NCBI GenBank assembly: GCA_029851415.1
Contig: CM056742.1
Coordinates: forward strand, 148,433,121 to 148,497,120
Reading direction: 5' to 3'
Origin: Eretmocerus hayati
Lineage: Eukaryota > Arthropoda > Insecta > Hymenoptera > Aphelinidae
Length of the DNA stretch: 64,000 nucleotides
Part shown: piece by piece, positions 45,530 to 60,089 of the stretch
Numbering within the stretch: position 1 is the stretch's first letter
How the letters are laid out: each line of letters begins with the position of its first letter
Program-made: the position numbers and the translations under genes
Notes under the pieces: generated by a model
What the model was told of the DNA's origin: nothing
Database searches by the model: none
The model's input: the letters and a program-made list of their open reading frames with translations, nothing else

Positions 45530-48500
45530 GTAAGTTTTTGGCTAGTCAGCTCTAATTAGGAGCATGCAATTGCTCGTTTCCATCGTTTTCAATGAGTTTT
45601 AACCGATGTAGAGAAAACACTACCGACCATTTGTTTGCAAATATCTCGGAGAATGTCATAAAGTAGTCCAAAAACTATGTTTATGAAAAAACCAATGTTC
45701 ATTATCCAAAAATCCTTGGGGTGACTGAGCCATGTGGGTCGTCGCGGGTTCAATTTCTACAGCAAAGATTATGTAAGATTGTTATGACCCAGAAGAAGTC
45801 TTATCTTGACACAGAGGCACTTCGTCTACAGTACCCTAAAAATCCATTGGCGGCCGTGCAAAATTTTGAGTTTTTGGCGATGACTTTTCATCATCATGAC
45901 ACTATCGTACCACGATGAAACAATCAGTTCACAGAATTTGCATTCCTGATTATATTCACGAATTTGTCAGTGTCTTCTCCATTCTAAATTCTGAATAGGA
46001 GTTCAGAATAAAAAAGACACTGGCTTTCAAATTTCGGAGAAACAAGCCATAAACGAGAGAAGAGGCAATTTATTCACTATGGCGCGTAACTCACTGTCAT
46101 GTCGCCTAATCCTCTGGGTTGCGGTCGATGCAGCACTGTATAATTGGGATTGCTCATTTACGTGGGTACACTAAGTGCGTGCATCTCCTCAGTAATTATT
46201 GACAGATAGGTATATGGAGTTGATATTGCAAGAGCTTTTCATGTTAGCTACATAGATTCCACGCGTAAAAAGATAATTGCAAGATGCATCGAAAGTTGTA
46301 AAAAAGTGCAGTACATATTAAGAGTTTATATTTCATGATTACTTCATACTAAGTCACTTTGACTCAGAATATAATGAAATTTATCATCTGTTGCGGGTGA
46401 ACAAGATGATTAGTACCATTCTCCAATTCCCAGGAGACATGAAATAAGTTCCTTCAACATCATATGCATCAGAACGAGGTAATAATGATACACTCTCAGG
46501 TCCTGTGACATTGTCTGTTGATGTTTTCGTGCTGAATGCAGCGGATGCGCTCGAAACGCGACTCTCTGTACGAATAAAACTTCGTAGAAAGAGAAGTAAC
46601 CTCTAATCTTTTATATGCGGAAGATCCTGCTAGATACGAGCATTGCAACAAAGTTACTCTGTTACCATGGACGGGGCAAGTTATCTGTGCATTTTCTGCG
46701 TCCGTTTCTCTCATGTTCATAAGTACCTCACTCATCAATCCCCTATGTAATTTCAAACGCGCCACATTCCAATTGCAACCTCTTATTGTCGCGACTATCC
46801 ATTTTTTCCCCAGTTAGTAATTTGCATCGAAGTTCAAGAAATGTGAGCATAAAATTTGAGATCCTCCTATATAATGTGCTTTCACACTTTTGATTGCCAC
46901 TCCCGAGGAGCATAGTTTGAAAACTTTGAGTCAGCTATCTGAGATGAATCAAAAGAAATTTCCTTTCCAGAAGACCAAGTTTTCTCTTTTATGCTTTCTC
47001 GTCTGAATTCTCAGAGTCTCTTCGTGTTCAGATGATCTGAGTGGGCAAAATACGGAAGAAAAATAAATCTTTCAAAGGTGACATTATAATATTTGAATCA
47101 GAATACAACTAGATTATTTCTAGTTTCTTTTTCAGTCTCTTGGCTGTTTGATTGTTGTGTGGAGATTATTTTGGACGATGATTCTTAAGTCTACTCAATG
47201 GTGAGAAATATGGACATTCTGGATTCATCTAAATTGATCTCCAAAACAGCTAAAAAACACCTACAGAGGGTAAAAAACAAAATGTTGTCTCGACACGGTA
47301 TCCCCAGATCATATATACTTTGATGGCACGCGACGATCCTGATTCACCAGAACTTGGGCTCAATGCTGACCCGTTGTGGTCCCAGGCTAAGCTGTTTATG
47401 AGGATAAGACAGTTCTTGTTCCTTCTTGTCTTTATCTCATGACATTCTTTTCATCAAGTTTGTATAACCCGCAGAGTCATTAGATCACTGTTAGATGCAA
47501 TTTGGTTGGGTTCCTCATGATTGTTGATGGAAATCAAAGTTCAATTCACAAATGAGACTATTTTTTGAAAACCGAGTATGACTTGTGAGTAAATCATTCG
47601 GTGATGATCTTGTGTGATTATCTCTTGAGAGTTTATGTGACGTCTGTACTTATGTCAAGAGAATATTAGTCGTGTGTTCATGGTTCAGAATACAATTATT
47701 TGGAGCCATGGATAATCAGTATGGTATGGCCGACTGAACTATGAAAATGCCACCACTCTCCTACCGGTATGAGGCACTGACGAGGTACTGACAAGGTACT
47801 GACAAGTTCAAGTAGCAGAAATCTTTTTGAAAAGTGAAAATTTACTAAAGATGTCAGCTATGATTATGTTCAGATAATATTTAATTGTGATCATAATTAC
47901 GATTGAGAAAAACTGGGGAAAAATTTGGAATTGGAAAGAGTTAGAGGATGAACTCGTTCTGACTTATTCCTAGATAATTATTCAGAAACAATGATGAACG
48001 TTTCCAAATTTCCGGTAAGTTATGCGATATACCTCAAAGAAACAAGTAACTCAGATGGCGCGAGACGTGAGAAAACATTCGCATCGCACTCTTCGTCGTA
48101 TTTCCCTTGGCCAATGAAGCCACAATTGAATCTCAATTATCAAATATATGAACGAGTGAGTACACTTCTCTCGACACTCGTTCCGGTAAGAGTCAGGGAG
48201 CAAATTACAATGATGAGTGCAATATGCTCATCGATTTTATTTCATATTTCTCCTGCTTTATCTTCTCCTTCATCGAAAGCTCTTTGTGTCGCGACCCACC
48301 ACTCAAGCAATCTTACGAGCTCTTTTCTTTCTACCTTATTCTTTTCTGAGTCTGTCTGATGCGGTAAACTATTTCCCTCAAGCCACCAAAGTCCATGGTT
48401 TCCTCCCGACGATTTCAGCGAAGTCTGGAACTCAAGTGCTCTGAGATACTATCGGTAAAAATATGAGCTGTTTGTCGCCATTGTTATGTCAAAAGTATGA

Positions 48501-51500
48501 CCGGGAGGAGTAGGGAAATGTAAAATGTGTTCTTTCACGATTACTATGCCCCTTCAATTTTTTTCCATACAACATTTGCTCATCGAATTCCTAACTTCCG
48601 GATTCCTTCATAGGAAGAATAGATGTATCATATTGAGAAGATGAATAACCTCTTCATAAATCATATCTATAAGCGAGCAGTACAAAAATCTTTTGAAGTG
48701 AAATTTTCCTCTCTTCCCGTGACGATTTAGGCACCACAGAGAATCATTCTCTCGTAGGGAGAATCATCTTTTTGAAGACTTGTGTATGTAAAACTGCCCT
48801 CATATCGATACGATTACTTGCTCTCAAGTGAACAGCAATTTATTTGACTGCGAACTTTTACATTCATATACTTGTTTTATATACCACTGATGATTGATTT
48901 CAAGACATCCAAAGTATGGGGCAAGAGTCGGTACAAATATGAAATCTACATTTCTTAGGGATTGCTTCGCCAGGCAAAAGCTCAAGTTCGTGAGTATACG
49001 TCAGGTTCATATTTGATCACGTGCCGTTGCTTAGCAACCCAACCGATAGAATATAGCCCACGCCACCGTCATCGTATGACCTTTTGTCCCTGCCCTTCGG
49101 CTAGATAATATAAGGGCTCCAATTAGCGTGAGCCAAGTGATACATCTTGCTTCCAATGTCTTGTTGATTGTCTGGAAATAGTGTTTGTAGATCAATATCA
49201 CCAAGCGCAAGGAATTTGTGCGTAAGTACTGATCTTTGTCACGATTCATTTTTTGGAAGTTGTGATAAATAACTGTTGGTTACGTCCTCAAAAAATGAGG
49301 ATTGCGAAGTACTCGTTTTAAGAAGTAGAAGTTGGAAACGATTTTTTCAGCATTGTATGAAATATTTCTCACGTTATCAACTTATTTCTGCCTTACATCC
49401 AATCAATAGTCATAACTCAAAGATTCAAGATCTTTCCATTTCGAATGGGTTTACAGCCTCGAAAGACGATTGCAGTATTGCTGTACCCTAGGCTCACAGC
49501 AGAGAAGCAAAATTATCAGAGGGCGCTCAAATTCTGATATCTCTTAAATTATATCATAATTGGGCTGTATTCCACATTCGGATAAGACATCACACAGATT
49601 TCAATATACTACATCGAGTCAAACAGTGAAATTGGGAGCCTCCAAAGAAATAACAGAACCAATAAAGTAAACAGTTACAAAGAATCTCAATAAATTCTAT
49701 TATTTAGTTAAATCGCGGATGCTTTCACAACTCAACCTGCAGCTAAGCTTTTGTTTCTTTAGTCCTCCAAGTAACAAGCCATAGCTCCATGGCTTGTATT
49801 TTGATGGTCTTTGTGGTAAAATTGAGCGAGTGCCAATGAAAAATATTGAGAACCTTGGGGAGAAGCTGACTTGAGAACTATGAGGATCGCGCCAAGTTGC
49901 TCTCTAGTGTTTCTGTTCTCAATTAAATGTAAACTGCTTTTGCCTGTAGATACGAATTCTGTACGAATTCTGTACGAATTGCATGCGCTAACTGCTGATG
50001 TAGCAGTCTTGGGATGCTGGGGCGAGTGCACAAGGTTGATACCTCCATTCACTGCCTCCATTTATAATCTAACTGACGAAATTTTCAACCAAAGAACGCG
50101 TCCTAATTGTTGATTCAGAACAAGTTCTGATGTATTTTTCACCTATACGTTGAGGAGGTTCGGCAGAGTTTCTCAATTTTTCTACGATGTTTCCAACCCA
50201 AATCCCAGTCATATTATACAAATTAAATGTATTTTATAGAAGAGCTAAGAACGAGGCAATAGATGAAAATTAAATTCATGTATTATGTAAAAAGTGCTAC
50301 GTTTGACTCCTTATCATGAAGTATATAGTACAAGACTTGAAAAATTAGTTTCAGGTGACCGACTGCAGAAGTTACTTTACCACCTTCTTCAATGCATTAC
50401 TCGAATTTCGTCTCACACTTTTGGCACGTGCTTTTGCACGATTATTCTCCCTGTCTCGAGACGACAAAATGCAAGGCTGGCGCTTTTATCTGTGCGATTT
50501 CTTTGGACAAATGACACTGTGTTCGCACATGACACACGATCTTTCGCGCTCTTCAAGACGTCAGCTTCTACACATCAGATCGTTTGCAACGATATTCCGA
50601 GCACGATGATGGGTACAAGCCGACCCCGAAAACCGGTCTTCGGGTAATTGCAGGGTCTTCGCCCTACCGGGGCCAAAGTACTTGGTATACCAATGGGGAG
50701 TCAGGGTATATACAGACAGAGTAGTGAATCCTTTCATAGCAGCCCTTGACTCACCACATGTTGGATTTTGCACCCACACGAGCATCCAAACCATCTCGAC
50801 CACCAGAGGCGATCTTTTCATCGATCGAACGTTGCAGCGCAATAACCGAGTGCCGACACACGTAACGTCAGCACTTTTTTGTGATCTTGTTCTGCCTTGG
50901 TGGCTGTACGCGAAATCGTTCCGCATTATATATCGCAGGATAATATCGATCGAATCACTCATGGGGGGGATTTCCATCGCCGAGGTGACTGTATACCTTC
51001 ATTAAATGCCTGCAGAAAAATTTGGGGGATCATGATGAAGTGGGTCCTGATAAAGTACCTTCAGGCCCAGAACGCGTGATGTATTTTGGGTACACATCAG
51101 TGTTTTTTGAGATTCCTGGCTTTTTCAAGTAAGGTTAAAATTAGAAAATGAATTGAAAGTTGAACTCAAAACTAACACTTTCGCTGTACGCGGCAGATTT
51201 CATTCAGGAATCCGATTTTTGTCGTTCACTGTTGGAAAAGGGTTCTCGACCGGGTTCTTGTCTTACGGGAAATTTCATTATGGACCCACGGAGTGATATT
51301 GCAATGAATGTATTCAGTAAAAATTTTATGAAGAGATGTCTGCATCCTGCATGCCTGTGGGTAAGATTGGTTCATCAGTGTCGTCTCAGGAGTTGGAGCA
51401 ATCACTCTAGTCCTTCCAAATCTTGTGTTTAAGTTCAAAATGCAATCTCAAGAACAATATTCATACATACTGCAGTAATTGAAAGAATCAAGAATGAATA

Positions 51501-52365
51501 TCCAACAATTATAACAACTCATATTGGACAAAATTTTTGTAATTAGCTTCAAGAATACATTCCGAGATATTTTCCGTTGATTATATCGGATTACCGTTAC
51601 CGAGCTATCTCTTTGTACCTATTGCATTTATGCATTCATCTGGATAGGTATCAGCTCAGGCGCGCGTGTGTGTCTACGGGGTCGAGATTTAAGCTGCCTT
51701 TTTTGGGCTGCGCGGTATAATCAAAAATGATGTATTACAAGGAGTGGAAGACACGGTTCGACGACCTATAAAATTGCATAAAACTGGACAGTAAAGAAAT
51801 AAAAACGTTATGTAGACCCATCATGTCAAATTTATTTGGAAACATGATGCTTCACCAAGTAGCTTGGAGCTACCTTTTTCGTCGAAGCAATGGCGAATTA
51901 CTGTGTAAGCAATTACTTTTTCTCATGATACTCGCGGTGTATACTATGTGCACCGCGTTACGTAGCTCCTCTCCTCTTTTACCACTTCTGCGGCATTTTT
52001 CAAGCTGATGCTCGAGAAGCGTGGATGAATATGAGACCCGACAGATTACACGAGTACTTATCCTTCGCAAGAAAAATTCATCGTAAAAATGTACGAGGGG
52101 TTGGTAAAGCAAGAGCAAGGAAGCTGAAGATGATTTTGCCAAGATAAGGATGAAAAGTGTGAGGGAATATGATAGCGAGACAGTTATTCATCGCGCAGGA
52201 CGAAAAGAAATTTTCAAATGAGGCGAGGAATGACGTCATGCAATTTCTGTTTCAGGAATCGTATGAGCAGTGATTAATGACAAATCACCATATCAAATTT
52301 TATGTGCAAAATAGCTTTTAGCGTCACATCTACTACTAAATTACACTCTGAAGGAAAAATGCACG
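45530..52365. other. long unique AT-rich stretch, no gene recognised
   Basis: There are short open frames on both strands, none with a domain. GC-richer islands occur at about 47990-48450, 49020-49110, 50430-50960 and 51650-51720. A canonical donor GTAAGT follows a short open segment at 48014. TACGAATTCTG is repeated in tandem near 49955-49980. I see no RNA gene or mobile element in this interval. Confidence 0.35.
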
Positions 52366-52371
52366 GTTGGT

Positions 52372-52560
52372 TGCGTTGCTATTGATCTGTCAAAGGGATT
52401 TGGTGCGAAAGTTCGATTCTTGCACACAAGATTGCAGATTTAGTGATTTTACATCAGTCTTTTCGCAGCAAGGATTCATTTTCCCAGGTTCAAGATAGTT
52501 TTTCTTCGGTCAAAGGAGGTCAAATGGATTAAAACTGTGCCTCGAGGTGCCTATTACTAG
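52372..52560 (+). pseudogene. possible LINE reverse-transcriptase relic
   Basis: VAIDLSKGF (from about 52375) resembles the RT motif A segment of non-LTR retrotransposons, where a DLSKAFD-like sequence is typical. About 45 codons later, in another frame, RFKIVFLRSKEVKWIKTVPRGAYY resembles the region before the conserved RGVPQGS block. The second Asp of motif A is lost and frames are broken. It is short and degenerate, so a chance match is possible. Confidence 0.35.
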
Positions 52561-52569
52561 ATCATTGAT

Positions 52570-55500
52570 CCCAAAAAGCGTATGGAATCTGGTTATTATG
52601 ATAAATTATATAGAAATGGGAGTTTTGAAAGAATTATTTCAAGCAATAGTTGTCGTAAGATTGCTGAATAACTTTGGTCACTATCGAAAAAGCTTGATAA
52701 ATTGAATCTCCTCCTTGGTGATGGTATTTTCTATATTCCGAAATAACGCGTATGAGAACGAAATTTTTAAAGTTCAACCTGACAAACTGAATCATGTTAA
52801 ATCATACGAACATTTATCGAGATAATCAAAGACATTTTGTACCAGAATAAAAACAATACCAAGAGTTGGCTTGATGGACGATAAGAGAGGTTTTGAAGAA
52901 GGGTGGATTCAGGCAGCAGAAAGAGTAAGAAAATTATCGAGTATGCGCAACGTAGGTATTATTACTCATTCGAAATTACCCTAAGTTTGGTTGGTTCATC
53001 AATCTTGTATCCGAGATTAATCACACTGGTTCATCGAACCTCATATTCTGGAGATAATGAATTCAAAAACTGGAAGGGATTTTCGATCAACCGATTAGAG
53101 TCACGATTGATGAGATTGATCCATATTTGAGGAGGGGGTAACTCTGTCAACTGATAGCGTTTAATTCGAAGTTTGTGAATAAATACGTGTCAAAACTGTG
53201 ACATCGGGGTACCAATAGAGATTCTTTTGAACTTGGAAATTGTCAATCAAACGATCTAGAGTGGATGCTATTTTTTAGATTGTCTGTCTGAGTTTTTTAC
53301 TCTTCGACCTGGCTATCCCTGAATATACTATGTTCCTAAGTGTTGTAAACAAAAATGATATAGGCTGTTCATCGAATCGAATTTCTGATTGGTATGAAAG
53401 ATCACTGAAATGCGAATCACGTCTGATTGACTGGTGAGTGAATACATTTATATTTGAGAACTGGTTTCGATCCCCGAAACAAAATATGTGCGCGTTAGTC
53501 CAATAAAATCAATCAAGATAAAGATGAGGTGATGATCGACTTAACAACTGATGATAGAGCGAGAAGAATTCAAAAATTAATAATTTTGCAAAAATTGTGC
53601 GTTCGAGAAGAAGCTAAAATCACGAATCTTGGATGACACAAGAACTAAGAACGCGAGTATACCCAAAGGCACTTTTTAGTTTTTTTCTTTTTCTTGGTCA
53701 TAGCTTTCGTCTCTGCTTGGTCTGACCTGGTACAATCTTTTCTCATTTCTTTGTTCTTCTTGCAACATACATCACGTCTTCTTTGCATGTATCTTTTTAA
53801 CCCAACACTGGTAGCTTGCTTTCTTGTCTCAAGAAGAACGAGTCTTGTCCCTCACCCAAGTATTTCGAGGTCCTCTAAGTCGTCAGACGCGGCCCTCATC
53901 ATCACATTATGTTCCCGAGTGCACCTTTTATCACCCCATCGCACTCTAGACTCTTGATTCATCCTTAAAGTCACCGTGTTCCATACTTGTGCAGGGGCTC
54001 AGAACATTTAAATTTATTGACACAATACATATTTTGTCTCTTCATACAAAGGTGCAGTGTATAAATGTCGTCAAATTTTATTGTTTCTCAAGGAACAATA
54101 TGAATAACAAAAAAATGATGTGTGTAGACTAGTCACTTGATTCCCATAGAAGAATATCACAAATATTTGGATTCAATGGTTCATCGGTCACATCGCAGTT
54201 GACATCGCCATCGGAAGCTTTGGTTTAGCCAGAGCTCACGAGGTTCGATGTGTTGCGGGTCGAGTAATGACATTTGCGGGTGTCAAATTAGCTTCAATGC
54301 AGCTTCATTATAGTGTCAAGACACTATTTTGGTCCATTTCGGCAGAATTGGATGGTAACTTATAGAGGTGTTGAATGAAAGCCAACATTTCCGACCGTCC
54401 TTATTACAATGAATAGAGTCTGCTAAGATTGTAATTTAGTCTGGATATGCATAGGATAGAGATGATTGAGGCTTATGGAAGTAGAGGGCAAAATTGTAGG
54501 CTTTGACATATTGGAGGATTCAATAAAGCCATTCATTCGAAACTGATTCGATCCTTTCAGTCTTCACCGAAATTAAAGTTGGAATTGAATTTGTCGAGAG
54601 AGATTGCGTTCCAATTCTGCTTGATAAATTCTCAAGACAGTCCAGCGTAGCAAATGAGTAAAATCTACCCTCTACCCTCTGATAATAAGTTTTCCATCCA
54701 TATTAACTAGTAGCATTACTGTCTAGTATGAATTACCACCCATTAAATGATGATGAGATTTTATCGACCTTTCACCTCGCCTTTCATCAGACTAATTTCA
54801 ATATTCTCCCACAGAATCAGCATTGGATTAAATTTTTAGCACTCGAGATGTTATCGAAGGATTGTCATTCAAATTGAGATGTATCTTGCACCATTCTTAT
54901 TCACTTGGGATGTTTCACAGCTGACACAGGATGCAGCAAGTGTGTTTGCGATTACGCCATATCCGTGAAAAAAAAAACAAGGTATGCAGGCCTTCATTAC
55001 ATGTCATTGTTGGAGTAAAAGATTGCTCTACGATGCAACGGCAATGTCTTGAAAATTCTAATTATGCGACGAACCCAAACCAAAACGCAAAAGGAGTTAC
55101 CTATTTTTACAGATGAGAATAGAATAGTTGAACATTTTCATGCGAAAAGTACGCGGCAAACACACTCTACAAAGCAGCCATCGAGTTTTAAATCTCATTC
55201 AATTATTGCATCAAAATCGATAAGAATTTTCAACATTAAGCTCTTTTGAGTCCGATCAGCTCATATTCATTATTGATTTGGATAAGAGTATTACTATATC
55301 AAGACATCACTCCATGTATATGTAAGTGAAAAGACTAGAAAGAATCAGAATGTCCATATCAAAACTTATCGGTAATAAACACAGGATCACAGCTGTATCG
55401 CCATCACAATATTCTCACTCTTTGACTTTGTCTTGGCGTGTGAGGCAACATCCTATACATGACGCTAATGCCCGGTGCATTACACGCCCGCGCCCCGTCG

Positions 55501-56950
55501 AGCTCAGCCGTGGCCGTTTGCGGTCTCGTTTGCCCGATCCACGTTTATTTAGTCATTATGTGTGCATACGCTCGTATCTCGCCTGATTATGGCCTGTCTA
55601 CCTCTTCCCTTTTCCACATCACTGCGCTAATCGTTTGCGTTCAAAAGAGAGAGAATTGCTCGCGAGCGCGAGAATTGATCCCTCTATCTTGGTGTTGCCA
55701 TATGAACGCCGGGAGGAGATTTGTCGGGCTTTAGAGCGCGAGAATTCTCATTATATACGTTAGAAATACAACGAAACTGACATTTTGCCGCTTGGTAATT
55801 GGAGGGAATAATGGAGAATGGTCTCTTGTTGTATGAGATGTTCTGAAGGTTCTGCAATCTCATATTCTGTGCGAAATGAGAAGATTTCGAGGAAAATATA
55901 GACGATTTTACGATCGCCCTGTGGGTTTACGGTTCACGTCATCCACAGAATTGAGAGATCATGGGTGGAAACGAGTCATCTCAAAAATTGATGAAATATA
56001 AGGTGCTGGCATAGTTCAACAGGCTCATTCTGCAACGTATACCTGCAGTATTAAGGAGCCATTCTGCTTCATTCAGTTGTGTCACGTGAGCACATTGTTA
56101 ACCCATAGGAGCCTGGTAGGTCCTTCAGGAACCGTAGATAGTATATCAAATTTCGTACGAAGCAATATTTAATCGAATCCATGCCTCTCAAGGTTCCGTC
56201 ATCTTCTTTTAGGCCACACTCAATTGTTCCATAAGGTTATTGTGGTCTATCAACAGTCTCCAACGTTTCCGACCACTTTCAAAACATCGTTAGGCCAAAT
56301 TTTCAATTTGTTAAAAATGACTCGTCACTGTACGAACAATATTTTACGTTTTCTGACTTTTGAATCCACGGGGTTACTCAATGGTGTGAATACTACCCTT
56401 TTGTCCAAAAATACATCCCTAGGATATTCATACATAACCAGAATTGAGAGAAATCTCATTATGACGCTGTGGATGACACGGTTAAATAAGTGACGTTCTC
56501 AAATGCTTGATGAGATTGTACGTGCATTGCACCTAATCGGAACCCCCCAAAAAGTGAACCAAGTCAAAGAACAAAATATCTATCATATTTCTCGGTTTCT
56601 ATGGGTTAAACACCTGTGTATTCTGTATGAAAGAGTATAGGCATCTCCAAGCAGCCACATATTATCTAGGCTTTAACAATCTTGCAAGATTTTTATACCA
56701 CCTCTAGATTCGAGTGTTGAGAATTCCGTTTATTTACAGTTTTTCCCGCAAGTTTCTCCCAGACGTATGATTTTTAGTCCAAACTATGGTATGTCATCTT
56801 TTTCTCGTGCAATTTTTGTGTTCCTTTCAGCATTTCTTTTGAAGTCACAAGCTGCATAAAAATCAAGTCAAGCTCTCAGAATGTCTCGAATAATTTTGTT
56901 TTGAGTCTAGGTCATTACCTTCTAGACAGTTTGCCAAGAAACACATGAGG
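52570..56950. other. unique DNA with a CpG-rich island near 55.4-55.75 kb
   Basis: 53640-53990 is pyrimidine-rich. 55440-55760 is CpG-rich (for example ACACGCCCGCGCCCCGTCGA) and open in two overlapping frames without a recognisable domain, so it may be regulatory. No repeats or RNAs are recognised elsewhere in the interval. Confidence 0.3.
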
Positions 56951-56960
56951 GTACTCGCAG

Positions 56961-57064
56961 TACCCTATAAATCCGAGTTGCTCCGAGGCATGAAGAAGCG
57001 CAGCGATGTCGACCAAAAGGGAAACGCTAACACGAATCCGTGGCTCAAAAGGTGTACGAGTCGG
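56961..57064 (+). CDS. possible internal coding exon
   Basis: The segment lies between an AG acceptor (TCGCAG ending 56960) and a donor (CGG followed by GTACGT at 57065). It is open throughout and reads PYKSELLRGMKKRSDVDQKG then NANTNPWLKRCTSR. It is GC-rich against its surroundings. The phase is 2 at the left and 0 at the right. The upstream polypyrimidine tract is weak. I do not recognise the protein. Confidence 0.3.
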
Positions 57065-57129
57065 GTACGTGACTAACGCGAGCAGCTTGCGACTGACATA
57101 ACTGTATTGCTTACACGTGGCGTTTTAGT

Positions 57130-59835
57130 CACAATTACACGGATAGTGGGTCAGACTTGAAGATCAAAGTCAGAGACCGCGATCTCTTCGTTGTTGATGT
57201 TTTTTTATCAAGAGTGAATGCAATTGAAAAGATTACGCGCATCAAATGAAATGAGTTCCTCTCATGCTCGCTCTCATGCGTATTGTTAGATTCTTTTCTT
57301 CGTATCTAGCCATGTTTTCTACCATAATCCTGATTTGTAGGAATTATTACTTTTGAGAGGATTCAGAACCTACCGAAAATCTAAGATCCTGTGACTCAAC
57401 ATTGGGCAACGGAAAAATGATCAACTTTTATGGAATCTCGCTATCCTAATGCTTATTTGAGTATAGTAAGATATGCACGAAGATTCTTTCCCAGATAAAA
57501 GATGGAGATTGAACTTTCTACCCCTCAGAGATTCTTTCAGTTTTCCTCCTTGATACTTCCACAGCCATCACGTTTAAAACCCACCTGCTCACTCTCCACT
57601 CAATGTAAATGACTACTTAACTGACTCTTTGGATATTTCGATCGATCCTTCACCCAGAAGTTATCGGGCTCGTGATACTGCAGCCTCACGCTTCAGTTCA
57701 TCCTAAGACCTTTTCGTAAAGCTATTTCAGAGTGACCCACATCTGTCTGCCGTAAATGCAAATGGCCATGATCTCTCGCTATTACAGAGAATCTGCCAGA
57801 GTATTAGTAATGATCCATGATTTGAAGGAAGAAATTACAACTCAGAATGAAGTTAACTGCTTTTGTAATACCATAATGATAGCTAGTGAACCATGGAAAT
57901 AACATATACTGATATTTAATTGTCAATGCATCAATAATCCAATGTGCCAACCTCATGAGATTGATTATGAGTTGTGATGGAATACATGCCATACCATCCA
58001 TAGGATTTCAAAGAATTGAAAATAATAGTTACAAGAACTTACCAATAACATCTTTGGATCTAGCTAGTGATATTTGAATAAACGTTAACATTTCACTGTC
58101 TTTTTAAATATCGTGCATTCTTGTTGATAAGGATTTCTACATTTGGAACAATTCACGATAATATTGTTGATTACATTATCATGATGTTGAATTCCGACCT
58201 TGGCGAAATAAGGTGAGTGATTAAACACTCAAATTGTGCAATTTTTCGCTCACTTCCAAAATTACTGACAATTGGAATACTCGTTTTATCATAATCAAGC
58301 ACATTCTCCAAGCGCAGGGATGCATCAAAATATGTCAGTAGATACCGGTAAAAGGAACGTAAGAGAAAACGGAGGATGATTTCACATAGTTTTCTGTGGC
58401 CGATTGATCGATGAGTTTGTTCATTGCCAGCATCTCGGAGCTCATTGACCATATACGCGAATAACTCGCAAGCTCATAAGTATTTGCACTCGAATGATGT
58501 AAGATCTGCAGAAATGAAGGCAGCATACGTACATCCTTTTACGTAGAAAAGCATCGGTATTACTTCTACACAAAAAGATTTCATGCCAATGCCATGTATG
58601 AATCGATAGCAATGAAGAAAAAGTGAACGGGATACTCGTATTCCGTTCATGGATCGAATAATACAGTAAGAACGATGTTCGACAGACACAGCATGAGAAT
58701 CTATTTTTCCTGAACTATGACTCGCACTTGAAAATTCTCTTGGATCTCGAAAGGAACATGCTGCTGTCTCTGCCCAATACTTGTCAGTATATTTGACTTT
58801 TTTTATTCATTCATTCATTCATCTTCTGTCGAGAAACATTTTCTGACTTTAAACCTGATGTCAACATGGATTCGAGACTGAATTGAATTCGCCATTGCAA
58901 TTGCAATAGTAGATTTCTTGTGTAAACATAAAAGTGAGGTACCATTAATAATTGATTGGAAGTGGCCAGTCCTAGGTAGATAGCCTTAAAATGACTAAAA
59001 TCTTGGCAATTTTACACTTTTTTATACGCTTTTATTGCACTTCACCGAGCCCTGGTTTCTCCCCCCTAGATCTAGTCCCGGCGCCATCTTTGTGGCTTCC
59101 GGTTTTTGAATTCCGGTACATATCCACATCAAGCCTGATCCACATGTGCACGTGCAGGCGTGAACTAGTTGATAATGCATTGTACTGGGGATGACGAAAA
59201 TTTGTCCAGCGCAGTGCTAAAGTGTTTACGTGTTTACTGATGTCTGCTGCATTCATATCATATGTGATTCCGTGACATAGTGGCGCCTTATCCGAATACG
59301 AGAAAGACGAGACACCTATGGCTGTATGAGATTCGGGACCCCCAGCGCACTCGCGTTTTCGCTATAGTTTTTTATACTTCGTGCAATCATTTTCCTGCAA
59401 ATCTTCTTTAGTATCGAAAACTATCTACTTTACACCATCCGAAATTCTACAACGCTTTTTGCGCAGTTCATAAAAGCGTATTTCAAAAATTCTTTTTAAC
59501 TCTTACTTATTTCAAATATGATCTAAGGATCTGCCTGCTTCATAAAAGAGATGAACGGAAAATACAGTGACAAATGTAACCGTTACCTCTTGATCTACGA
59601 GGAATATAATGTGAATATCATCAAATGATCAAAATTCACATTGTGGCTAGGAGCTTTCTAAAGTGACAATAGGGGTTGGAGATCAGTAAATATGACTCAC
59701 ATGCCTGCACTAATACCGACAATTCATGATGTCAATGTAGAGGTATATAAATAGATAGATATACGCTTCATTCTGCCCGTGTGCGAAAACAATGATTATA
59801 CAGTAATTACATATAAGATTAAACTGTAACATTTT
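57130..59835. other. unique DNA, no gene recognised
   Basis: AT-rich with a short (TTCA)n run near 58804-58822. Near 59070 a good pyrimidine tract with CCCCCCTAG precedes a GC-rich open segment without a domain. I do not call it an exon. Confidence 0.35.
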
Positions 59836-59841
59836 TCAAGA

Positions 59842-60027
59842 ATGAAGAGGAATGAGCTCCTCGATGAAATCAATCATAGAATCTTCGTTCATGACCAATT
59901 TGTTGATAATTCAAAATTGTACCCAACTAACTTTTTCAAAAAGAAGCCGGGAATCGTCAAAGTTATATCTCCATCAATAACTCTCCAAGCAGAAGCATCC
60001 TTGTTTATTCATCCTTTTCAAAGAAGT
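59842..60027 (+). CDS. possible short coding exon with ATG and donor
   Basis: Open from ATG (MKRNELLDEINHRIFVHD...) for 62 codons to a canonical donor (AGAA followed by GTAAGT at 60028). The frame continues to a stop at about 60084 if unspliced. The peptide is Lys/Phe-rich and has no domain I recognise. Chance is a real alternative. Confidence 0.2.
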
Positions 60028-60089
60028 AAGTTTCGAAGCATCGTGAGATGCAGTAATCATACTCTCGCGTCAGATGATTCCTGAATGCG

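Noticed and set aside
45721..45790. Possible second tRNA-like sequence (GGGTTCAATTTC resembles a B box)
   Set aside because: No matching A box at the right distance and no cloverleaf can be drawn.
50294..50977. Overlapping 117- and 138-codon open frames on opposite strands
   Set aside because: They lie in a GC-rich island where stops are rarer; neither has a domain, and both strands are open.
59040..59194. Strong pyrimidine tract with TAG before a GC-rich open segment
   Set aside because: The open segment runs to a stop without a donor, and the peptide is unrecognisable; insufficient for an exon call.
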